A stretch of 64,000 bases of DNA from the NCBI GenBank assembly GCA_016715285.1, contig JADKAO010000002.1:496001-560000 (forward strand), given 5' to 3'. The notes below the pieces were generated by a model. That model ran no database searches. It worked only from the letters and a program-made list of their open reading frames with translations, and had not been told where the DNA came from. This document shows positions 57,939 to 64,000 of this stretch, piece after piece (within the stretch, counting starts at the first letter, position 1; the number at the start of each line of letters is the position of its first letter). This stretch comes from Actinomycetales bacterium. GTDB lineage: Bacteria > Actinomycetota > Actinomycetes > Actinomycetales > Dermatophilaceae. A program made the position numbers and the translations under genes.

Positions 57939-58925
57939 GTGGAGGACTTCCTCATCGCGCGCAACCCAGACGGCGACTCAAAACTGCCCTACCTCCTCCG
58001 AATCCCACTAGGACCCAACGGAATTGTCCTCAAAGCCCGCGACATGTGGCCGCGGACCGCGAAGATCTTCTGTCACCGAGAAGCCTGGTGGCCCACCGAC
58101 GCGGAGATCATCGAGCGCGTCCCCGTGCGGTCCTGTGTCCGTCGGGGAGCGGCGATCGATCTCGTCCTGGACCGCGCGCGCGAGAACCGATCGCAGTTCG
58201 TCCTCACCCGGATCCGGGGCGGGAGGGAGGCGATCTTCTGGCAATCCGCGCGCACCGCGAAGCTCGCCCGACCCAACGTCTCGCTCCCGTCGGCACGCGC
58301 CCACGGCTTGCGGGCGGACGAGTTCGAGATCATCGTCGACAGCCACGAGCGGTATGCCTGGAAGTTCACTCAGCAGCAGGTTTCCACCCGGGTTGCGCCG
58401 CTCACTGCGGGTGACTACGGGGTGGTCCGCGACCCCGGCCCGGACGAGCAGCTCGTGGCTTCGGTCGAGCGCAAATCCCTCGCCGACCTCGTCTCCACGC
58501 TCACCTCGGGGCGTCTCACCTTTGTCCTCGCGGACCTCGCCAGCCTCCCGTATGCCGCGATCGTCGTCGAGGCGCGCTACTCCGAGGTCCTCAAGCTTGA
58601 TCGGGTGCGCCCCGCGGTGGTGCTGGAGGGTCTGGCGGAGTGCGCCGTGCGGTTCCCGTCGGTGCCTATCCACTTCTGCGAGAACCGCTCACTCGCGCAG
58701 GAGTGGACCTTCCGGTTCCTCGGTGCGGCGTTGGCACAGGACCGGCTTCGCAGCGAGGCGGACGCGCCCATGGCCTCGCTGGTTCCTGCGGCGACCCCGC
58801 CCGCACGAGAGGTGCGGGAGTGGGCGGTCGCGCACGGCATACCGGTCTCTGCGACCGGACGGGTGGCGCGCGAGGTCACCGATGCGTTCCTGCGTTCCCG
58901 GGCGCAGGGGCCAGGCCTCGACTGA
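57939..58925 (+). CDS. ERCC4-type nuclease fused to a Lsr2-like DNA-binding domain
   Basis: The 328-residue protein holds an XPF/ERCC4 nuclease core: IIVDSHERYAWKF, TAGDYGVVRD and the catalytic VERKSLADLVSTL, so the active site looks intact. The C-terminus (REVREWAVAHGIPVSATGRV, then AREVTDAF) is a Lsr2-type DNA-binding domain, known from the actinobacterial nucleoid silencer that prefers AT-rich DNA. A nuclease tethered by a Lsr2 domain could act on foreign or AT-rich DNA; this is inference. The start is probably GTG 57939: GACAAT nine bases upstream could be a -10 of a leaderless transcript. Longer upstream readings lack similarity. Confidence 0.82.
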   Translation: MEDFLIARNPDGDSKLPYLLRIPLGPNGIVLKARDMWPRTAKIFCHREAWWPTDAEIIERVPVRSCVRRGAAIDLVLDRARENRSQFVLTRIRGGREAIFWQSARTAKLARPNVSLPSARAHGLRADEFEIIVDSHERYAWKFTQQQVSTRVAPLTAGDYGVVRDPGPDEQLVASVERKSLADLVSTLTSGRLTFVLADLASLPYAAIVVEARYSEVLKLDRVRPAVVLEGLAECAVRFPSVPIHFCENRSLAQEWTFRFLGAALAQDRLRSEADAPMASLVPAATPPAREVREWAVAHGIPVSATGRVAREVTDAFLRSRAQGPGLD

Positions 58926-59036
58926 CGCGCCGGGGTTGTCCATGGTGGGCACACGCCAACCGGTCCGAACTTGGGCGCGGAGTCGCCGAGGTGCCAGTCC
59001 ACGGAGGGCGAGCGTGCCGACGTGTAAAGTACGTGT

Positions 59037-59249
59037 ATGGCGCGGACGCGGACCAATATCGAGATCGAGAATGAGTACGTCGATCGGATCATGGCGCGCT
59101 TCGGGGTCCGCACCAAGACCGAAGCGGTCGACCTAGCGCTGCGTCATCTGGCCGGCGATCCGATGACACGGGCCGAAGCGCTCGCCATGCGCGGAGCCGG
59201 AGCCATCGCCGAGCTGCCCGAAGACACCACTCCCGCGGACGTCGCGTGA
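59037..59249 (+). CDS. vapB: VapB-type antitoxin (DUF2191-like)
   Basis: The 70-residue protein MARTRTNIEIENEYVDRIMA with RFGVRTKTEAVDLALRHLAG is the standard ribbon-helix-helix VapB pattern. The end PEDTTPADVA overlaps the toxin start as GTGA. ACGTGTAaagTACGTGTA directly upstream is a direct repeat around a -10-like TAAAGT, so the mRNA may be nearly leaderless and autoregulated. Confidence 0.87.
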   Translation: MARTRTNIEIENEYVDRIMARFGVRTKTEAVDLALRHLAGDPMTRAEALAMRGAGAIAELPEDTTPADVA

Positions 59250-59647
59250 TTTTGGTCGATAGTTCGGCATGGGTGGAGTTCGATCGAGCGACGGGCAGCG
59301 CGGTCGACCGCGCCCTCACTGACCTGATCGCCACCGGAGGCCCGGTCGCGGTGTCCGAGCCGATCGTCATGGAGGTGTGCGCGGGGGCGCGCAATGCGGC
59401 GCGCGAACGAGACCTCCGTCGCCTCATGGCCCGCTTCGACCTCGCACGCTTCGACGCAACCGCCGACTTCAATGGCGCCGTCACGATCTACCGGACCTGT
59501 CGCTCGGCCGGCGCCACCCCGCGCGGCCTCATCGACTGCATGATCGCCGCCGTCGCCCTGCGGCACGACGCCCAACTCCTCGTCCAGGACCGCGACCTCG
59601 CCAACGTCGCGCACGTCATGGGCATCCCCGTCTACTCGGTCACCTGA
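59246..59647 (+). CDS. vapC: PIN-domain toxin VapC
   Basis: The 133-residue protein (from GTG 59246) has ILVDSSAWVEF, SEPIVMEVCAGARN, GATPRGLIDCMIAAVALRHD and LLVQDRDLANVAHV, which supply the four acidic residues of the PIN active site. It is translationally coupled to the antitoxin. Its length and motifs fit a functional mycobacterial-type VapC RNase. Confidence 0.9.
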   Translation: MILVDSSAWVEFDRATGSAVDRALTDLIATGGPVAVSEPIVMEVCAGARNAARERDLRRLMARFDLARFDATADFNGAVTIYRTCRSAGATPRGLIDCMIAAVALRHDAQLLVQDRDLANVAHVMGIPVYSVT

Positions 59648-60189
59648 ACTGGGTGGCAACACCTCCGCGGCGCTGCGCGAGCGGAGCCAAATGCCCCCCT
59701 AACCCGCAGCGGAAACCCGCGTTTGCGCACGCTCGTCACAAGCCAAGGGCCGAGGTATGCCGCGACCGGGACCGCGGTGGCCGGCTGCGGTGGCCGGCTG
59801 CGGTGGTGATGAGGAATAGCGGGCCCGCCGTCAGCGAGGCGCCACGAGAGGTCGCGCGCGGCTGGAGATTCCGCGCGTCGTGTGCTGGGGTGGGTTTCCG
59901 GGAAGCCATGGCCCACCCCGCTCCAGGGTCCGAGCTACCGGCTGTGTATTGGAGAAGGGCCCACTTCCCGTGTGCGCTCGCCCGGGTGATGGTCAGTCAC
60001 AGTGACACCCGAGACTCGGTTGGCTGTTCGCCAGCCACCAGAGTCACGACCCGCCGCCCTCGAGCCTGGCGTCGCCCCCACGAAGGCCACGTGGGTGCAG
60101 GGAAGTTGGTTCGGACTTAACCATTGCCTTGGCCGGTCGGCGTGGTGCACTGGAGGGGTCGGGCTATCACTCGGCAGAGACGGGCAGCC
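59648..60189. other. Intergenic region with a repeated 3' element
   Basis: I see no supportable gene. At 59683-59764 there is a copy of an element also found at 62349-62436 (GGAGCCAAA..GCGGAAACCCGC.TTTGCGCACGCTCGTCACAAGCC, given in parts). GCGGTGGCCGGCT repeats at about 59776-59803. A motif CAGTCACAGTGAC lies near 59995. The promoter of the SRPBCC gene should be near the right end. Confidence 0.4.
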
Positions 60190-60630
60190 ATGAGCAGCAT
60201 CCGAGGAAGCATCGAGATCGCACGACCGCCGGAGATCGTCTTTGACACTGTCGCCGACCAGACCAATGAGATCCGCTACAACGCGGGGATGACCGACTCG
60301 GTCAAACTCACTGATGGACCGCTTGGTGTCGGGACCACGTTCCAGTCGACCATGGGCCGAAGCCGCGCAGTCTTGCCGATGATCACCGAGTACACGGCAT
60401 ACGAGCGCCCCCGCCGGCTGGCGAGCCGCAGCACCATGTCAGGCGCCGTCGCCGAGGGCGAGGTGCGGTGCGACCCGATCCCCGGCGGAACGAGATTCTC
60501 CTGGGACTGGCAGATCTCCGTGAGTGGTGCGGGTCGGTTCGCGGGGCCGCTCATCGGGTTCATCGGCCGCCGCCGGGAGCGGCAGATTTGGGCAGGGCTC
60601 AAACAGATGCTGGAAGAGGACGCACCATGA
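60190..60630 (+). CDS. SRPBCC-family protein (polyketide cyclase/START-like fold)
   Basis: The 146-residue protein MSSIRGSIEIARPPEIVFDT continues VADQTNEIRYNAGMTDSVKL and GVGTTFQSTMG, the SRPBCC strand-helix pattern that makes a hydrophobic ligand pocket. It ends GFIGRRRERQIWAGLKQMLE. It overlaps the dienelactone hydrolase-like gene by four bases (ATGA), so both act in the same process, perhaps on a small lipophilic compound. Confidence 0.8.
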   Translation: MSSIRGSIEIARPPEIVFDTVADQTNEIRYNAGMTDSVKLTDGPLGVGTTFQSTMGRSRAVLPMITEYTAYERPRRLASRSTMSGAVAEGEVRCDPIPGGTRFSWDWQISVSGAGRFAGPLIGFIGRRRERQIWAGLKQMLEEDAP

Positions 60631-61364
60631 GGACGAGCATCGAAACCGCAGACGGAACGCTCCCGCTCTACGTGGCGACGCCGCCCGGTGAGGGGCCGTG
60701 GCCGGGGGTCGTCGTCGTCCACGACGTGGTGGGCATGACGCCAGACTTATGCCGCCAGGCGGATTGGCTCGCTGGCGCCGGATTCCTCACGGCCGCACCG
60801 GATTTGTTCGCCCGGGGCGGGCCCGGGAAGGTGCGTTGCCTGATCGCGATGATCCGGGAGGTGCGCGCGAAGTCCGGTCGTTCATTCGATGACATCGAGG
60901 CGACTCGGCGCTGGCTTGAGACGCGCGAGGACTGCACCGGACGGATCGGCGTGATCGGGTTTTGCATGGGCGGTGGCTTTGCCTTGGTGCTGGCGCCGGA
61001 TGGGGCTTTTGCGGCCTCGAGCGTCAACTACGGGACGGCGAGCAACGAGGCCTACACGGCTGACTACCTCAAGGGTGCCTGCCCGATTGTGGGGAGCTTC
61101 GGCGGTGCAGACCGCGCGGTGCGTGACGGCGCCCCACGCCTCGAAGCTGCTCTCGCCGCGCTCGGCGTGGCCCATGACGTCAAGGAGTACCCCGGTGTCC
61201 AGCACGGCTTCCTCAACAACCACCTTCCCGCTGAAATCCCGGCCGTCTTCCGGCTCATGAACAAGATCTCCGGCAGCCCTTACAACGCCGAGGCGGCGGC
61301 AGACGCCAAGGAGCGAATCATCCGCTTCTTCAACGAACATCTGGCACCCGCGACCGCCAGCTGA
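60627..61364 (+). CDS. Dienelactone hydrolase-family protein
   Basis: The 245-residue protein shows VVVVHDVVGMTPDLCRQADW, the nucleophile elbow GVIGFCMGGGFALV (Cys about 113, as in dienelactone hydrolases), and the acid/His segment EYPGVQHGFLNNHLP (His about 195). These enzymes open lactones with a Cys-Asp-His triad. It is translationally coupled to the SRPBCC gene. No aromatic-degradation genes are nearby, so the natural substrate is unknown. Confidence 0.87.
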   Translation: MRTSIETADGTLPLYVATPPGEGPWPGVVVVHDVVGMTPDLCRQADWLAGAGFLTAAPDLFARGGPGKVRCLIAMIREVRAKSGRSFDDIEATRRWLETREDCTGRIGVIGFCMGGGFALVLAPDGAFAASSVNYGTASNEAYTADYLKGACPIVGSFGGADRAVRDGAPRLEAALAALGVAHDVKEYPGVQHGFLNNHLPAEIPAVFRLMNKISGSPYNAEAAADAKERIIRFFNEHLAPATAS

Positions 61365-61388
61365 GCGCCCGAGACGGATACTCGTGCT

Positions 61389-62375
61389 GTGAATCTCAGC
61401 GGCTTGCGATTCCGATATTGGGATACGCCCGGGGGCGTGGCACCTTCTGCCCTCTTCCACGACGAGTTGCGGGCTGGCGTCTACGTTCTGGGGTTCGTTG
61501 ACGGTGAGGAGTATGTCGGCCAGACCGTCAACTTCCCGAGCCGATTCGCTGCCCATCGACGGCGTTGGCCAGATATCCGGACGGTGCGCTTCGCGCCGGT
61601 GACGGTTGAGGGTCTCGATGCTGCGGAGCGATCCCTGATCCAGCAGCGAGTCGACTCGGGGAAGGTCCTGCGAAATCTCACACTGCTATCCCAACCGACT
61701 GGGGCATCCGCCCTCGACCTGGTCGTGGACCGCCAGGTCCAAGCTGCATGGCTCTCCGCGGACGCCGACAGCGACGACATCGATCTCGATCCACACCGGC
61801 TTCACCTCGCGGAGCGGCGTCTTGCCTCACGCCAACGCGTGGACCAGCTCCGAGGCCACCCACTGTTTCCGCTGGTGCTGACGTCGCTCGCGGCATACGT
61901 GCAGCAAGTCATCCCCTGGCCCGAGGAAACTGAGGGCAAGCAGTGGATCCTGACCGCGCTGCCCACCACCGCCCGCAGCCGGGACAACCGCCGCCTGGCG
62001 ACCCTGAGCATTCAGAACGTCGAGATGGTCTTCTTCGGTGAACGTCGCGACCGTCACGACGAATGGGTGGGCTATACGCGACTGAATACCGCGCCATTGC
62101 CCTGGACTCCACGGCGGCTCCGGCGTCTGTGCGAGGTGCACGACCACTACCGATCTGCGGGGCGCGTCCAGTCGTTCGACATTGATGGCTGCGACGGGGT
62201 GTCGGAGTTGCTGGGCTTCCCGGAGGTCCGGCACGCCGCCCGACGGCTCGCGTTGGGGCAGCTGCGCAAAGGACGCGGGATGTTCGCCCGAGCGCACAAC
62301 GACACCTTCGCCGACGAAGTCTTCGCCGAGATTGCCCGACGTGGCGAACCGCGAGAGGAGCCAAAAGCGCCCTAA
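61389..62375 (+). CDS. GIY-YIG-type nuclease-domain protein
   Basis: The 328-residue protein has an N-terminal GIY-YIG-like module: GVYVLGFVDGEEYVGQTVNF with the GxY...YVG pair, then FAAHRRRW and a Glu in VEGLDAAERSLIQQ. The remaining 230 residues are not recognised and include QLRGHPLFPLVLTSLAAYVQ and two Arg-rich stretches. GIY-YIG domains cut DNA with one metal ion. The start is GTG 61389. It may be a standalone restriction- or repair-type nuclease; that is inference. Confidence 0.72.
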   Translation: MNLSGLRFRYWDTPGGVAPSALFHDELRAGVYVLGFVDGEEYVGQTVNFPSRFAAHRRRWPDIRTVRFAPVTVEGLDAAERSLIQQRVDSGKVLRNLTLLSQPTGASALDLVVDRQVQAAWLSADADSDDIDLDPHRLHLAERRLASRQRVDQLRGHPLFPLVLTSLAAYVQQVIPWPEETEGKQWILTALPTTARSRDNRRLATLSIQNVEMVFFGERRDRHDEWVGYTRLNTAPLPWTPRRLRRLCEVHDHYRSAGRVQSFDIDGCDGVSELLGFPEVRHAARRLALGQLRKGRGMFARAHNDTFADEVFAEIARRGEPREEPKAP

Positions 62376-62436
62376 ACATCTGCGGAAACCCGCATTTGCG
62401 CACGCTCGTCACAAGCCAAAGGCGAGGTATGCCGTG
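62349..62436. repeat. 3' element duplicated at 59683-59764
   Basis: GGAGCCAAAAGCGCCCTAAA and TGCGGAAACCCGCATTTGCG then CACGCTCGTCACAAGCCAAA match the 59.7 kb copy with few changes. Both copies end in GAGGTATGCCG and both overlap or follow the end of a gene. CAAAAGCG/GCATTTG can pair, so it may be a terminator-like unit. Confidence 0.65.
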
Positions 62437-62459
62437 AGGCCGGGCTCCCGGCATACCTC
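62424..62459. terminator. Hairpin terminator from an inverted GTATGCCG pair
   Basis: GAGGTATGCCG (62424-62434) and CGGCATACCTC (62449-62459) form a perfect 11-base stem with a 14-base loop, 49 bases past the GIY-YIG stop. Confidence 0.7.
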
Positions 62460-62615
62460 CTGATCAAACCCAGCCATGTCGAGCGCGTCCCGGGCCGCGC
62501 TCGCCGCAGAGGGCTCAGAGGGTGAGGGCCAGGCGCATACTGGAATCGGGTCCCGTTGCGATCGGGCGATCCGCCCGGGCACGTGCCCAGCACGCTCACG
62601 TTGAGGAGCAGGCCG

Positions 62616-63074
62616 ATGACCGCCACCCAGACCAGCAGCAGTCCCAGCCGGCAGGATCAGAAGGTCAACGTCAAGGTGGTGACGAGCGGCCTGTGGGTCG
62701 CCATGCTCTTCGTCTTTGCCTACGTTGACATCTTCACTGCGTTGCGAGCCGATGTGATCACCGGCGTGCTGGGGGGCAAGGTCGCCGGGGCCGGATTCGA
62801 CATCAACCAGTCCTTCCTGGTCCTCACAACGGTCTACATCCTGGTCCCAGCCCTCATGGTGCCGTTCTCGCTGATGGCCCCAGCGCGCCTCAATCGGCCG
62901 GTCAACGTGGTCGTCAGCATCCTGTATGCCGTGTCCGTGGTCGCCGCTGCGATCGGGGAGACGTGGGCGTATTACCTCGTCGGGAGCGTTGTTGAGGTTG
63001 TGTTGCTGGTGGCGATCGCAGCTGTGGCGTGGTCCTGGCCCCGCTCATCTGCGCCGAGGCAATTGGCGGCATAG
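62616..63074 (+). CDS. Four-span membrane protein (DUF6326-like)
   Basis: The 152-residue protein has about four membrane segments: VVTSGLWVAMLFVFAYVDIF, SFLVLTTVYILVPALMVPFS, VNVVVSILYAVSVVAAAIGE and VGSVVEVVLLVAIAAVAWSW. FAYVDIFTALRADVITGVLGG (shortened YVDIFTALRADVITG) is a conserved loop of a family I believe is DUF6326, of unknown function. TTGAGGAGCAGGCCG precedes ATG 62616. Confidence 0.75.
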   Translation: MTATQTSSSPSRQDQKVNVKVVTSGLWVAMLFVFAYVDIFTALRADVITGVLGGKVAGAGFDINQSFLVLTTVYILVPALMVPFSLMAPARLNRPVNVVVSILYAVSVVAAAIGETWAYYLVGSVVEVVLLVAIAAVAWSWPRSSAPRQLAA

Positions 63075-63130
63075 ACCCACGCTGGTCACCCATGTAGGTA
63101 CGTAGTATCATTTTTGCGAGGAGGATGCCG

Positions 63131-63367
63131 ATGAGCATTGTCAGCGCCCGAACATTCAACCAATCACCGTCCAGAGTGAAGGCCATGGCCGCCGACGGGC
63201 CGGTATTCGTCACCGACCGAGGCAAACCCACGCTGGTCCTGCTCAGCATGGACGACTATGAACGGCTCCGCGGAGATGGCAGCGTCCTGGCCGCGCTGCG
63301 CATGGCCGTCGACGTCGACTTCGAACCCGTGGTGATCCGTGACATTGGTGAGGTTCCTGCGCTGTGA
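63131..63367 (+). CDS. Phd/YefM-type antitoxin
   Basis: The 78-residue protein MSIVSARTFNQSPSRVKAMA then GPVFVTDRGKPTLVLLSMDD has the Phd/YefM fold, which binds the promoter and neutralises a toxin with its acidic tail (AVDVDFEPVVIRDIGE). ATG 63131 is preferred over one two codons earlier because GAGGAG sits seven bases upstream. The stop overlaps the PIN toxin start as GTGA. AGTATCATTTTTGCG upstream is unusually AT-rich and probably contains the promoter. Confidence 0.86.
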   Translation: MSIVSARTFNQSPSRVKAMAADGPVFVTDRGKPTLVLLSMDDYERLRGDGSVLAALRMAVDVDFEPVVIRDIGEVPAL

Positions 63368-63780
63368 CCTTCCTGCTCGACACCAACGTCGTCAGTGAGT
63401 TGCGCAAGCCAGGCGCCGACTCTCGCGTCGTGGCATGGGCTGGCCGGCTGCCGTTGCGCGACACGTTCCTGAGCGTCATCACGATCCGGGAACTGGAGGC
63501 GGGCGTGCTGCTCGTTGAGCGCCGCGATCGTCGGCAGGGGCGGCTGCTCAGGCTGTGGCTTGAGGAGCAGGTGCTGGGCACCTACGGCGACCGGCTGCTC
63601 CCGGTTGACCTTGCCATTGCGAGGCGGGCAGCCGCGCTTCACGTCCCCGACCCACGACCGGAACGAGACGCGCTCATCGCTGCGACCGCGCTCGTTCACG
63701 GGCTTACGGTTGCCACGCGCAATGTGAGTGACTTCGAGCCGACCGGCGTCAGCGTGCTGAATCCCTGGGAGACCGACTAG
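63364..63780 (+). CDS. PIN-domain toxin (FitB/VapC type)
   Basis: The 138-residue protein has TFLLDTNVVSELRKPGADSR (first Asp and the FitB-like ELRKP), SVITIRELEAGVLLVERRD (second acidic residue), PRPERDALIAATALVHGL (third) and VATRNVSDFEPTGV (fourth). The DTNVxSE...K pattern is typical of the FitB group, here with a Phd antitoxin. GTG 63364 is coupled to the antitoxin stop. Confidence 0.88.
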   Translation: MTFLLDTNVVSELRKPGADSRVVAWAGRLPLRDTFLSVITIRELEAGVLLVERRDRRQGRLLRLWLEEQVLGTYGDRLLPVDLAIARRAAALHVPDPRPERDALIAATALVHGLTVATRNVSDFEPTGVSVLNPWETD

Positions 63781-63836
63781 CGACTGCCGCCTATCTCCTG
63801 CTGGTCAACTGAGGAACTCGACGCGTCGCTCACACG

Positions 63837-63983
63837 GTCAACACCCGACCCCGCAAGAGCCTGAACTGGAAGATACCCGCCGAGGCCTTCAACGAGCACC
63901 TGCTGTTGCACCGTAGAGGCGGTTGGCATGACGGTCTCGGACACGGCATGGGCGCCCCTGGTCCTCGCGCGCTCAGGGAGTGA
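63837..63983 (+). pseudogene. 3' remnant of an IS30-family transposase
   Basis: The frame reads VNTRPRKSLNWKIPAEAFNE then HLLLHRRGGWHDG. TRPRKxLNWxxPAExF is the standard C-terminal segment of IS30-type transposases. Everything upstream of VNTRPRK is missing, and no terminal inverted repeat is visible in the remaining 17 bases of the window. It marks the right edge as recombined mobile DNA, next to a toxin-antitoxin pair. Confidence 0.72.
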
Positions 63984-64000
63984 GTCGCACCCGGTGAGTG

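Noticed and set aside
4079..62932. Reading GTATGCCG as a KOPS- or Chi-like polar motif
   Set aside because: Such motifs are strongly strand-biased along a replichore; here both orientations are about equally frequent.
1..64000. tRNA or rRNA genes
   Set aside because: I looked for the T-loop GTTCGA pattern with flanking stems and for rRNA signatures and found no convincing candidate.

Overview
The window is high-GC DNA from an actinomycete. The evidence is GTG starts and four-base start/stop overlaps, a coenzyme F420 pair (cofC-fgd), paired universal stress proteins, a Lsr2-type domain, a helix-turn-helix/Ser-Thr kinase pair and many PIN-domain toxins. A mannitol PTS together with F420 enzymes fits a Micrococcales-like lineage, but that placement is inference.

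Layout: 1-3.95 kb is the remains of a type I-E CRISPR-Cas system: a 14-repeat array, cas2, a frameshifted cas1, cas6e, cas5e and a cas7 stump that abuts a lone, different CRISPR-like repeat. No cas3, cse1 or cse2 is present. 4-11 kb holds a UvrA-like ATPase, a VapBC pair, a DadA-like oxidase, a broken secreted peptidoglycan-binding gene and a thioredoxin-rhodanese fusion behind a CsoR/CstR-like operator. 11-25 kb holds two paralogous membrane proteins, an MFS carrier, a Usp, a class III aminotransferase, a WD40 lipoprotein, a flavodoxin operon, a secreted hydrolase, a MazEF remnant and a second VapBC. 25-29.4 kb is a mannitol-type cassette (PTS, zinc dehydrogenase, DeoR regulator). 29-37.6 kb carries small conserved genes, a redox locus (XRE-cupin regulator and FAD reductase), an APC permease and a second Usp. 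37.6-47.5 kb contains regulators with visible operators, cofC-fgd and a von Willebrand A protein, interspersed with many copies of a palindromic intergenic element and about 175-bp tandem repeats. 47.5-64 kb has four more toxin-antitoxin pairs, an F420-type oxidoreductase, a kinase pair, a GlxA-like regulator with an EamA exporter, TerC behind a yybP-ykoY riboswitch, an ERCC4-Lsr2 nuclease, a SRPBCC/dienelactone hydrolase pair, a GIY-YIG protein and an IS30-type transposase stump at the right edge.

The most striking signal is not a gene. The short sequence GTATGCCG (best extended form GTATGCCGTG) and its complement recur a little over 100 times by hand count, in about equal numbers on both strands and both inside and outside genes. 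It often forms perfect inverted pairs that look like terminators. In coding DNA it forces TAT-GCC-GTG (Tyr-Ala-Val) or the rare ATA codon (Gly-Ile-Pro), so the constraint is on the DNA rather than the protein. The pattern resembles DNA uptake sequences of Neisseria and Haemophilus, which I do not know to be described for Actinobacteria.

The window is also dense in toxin-antitoxin loci: six appear intact and two are broken.
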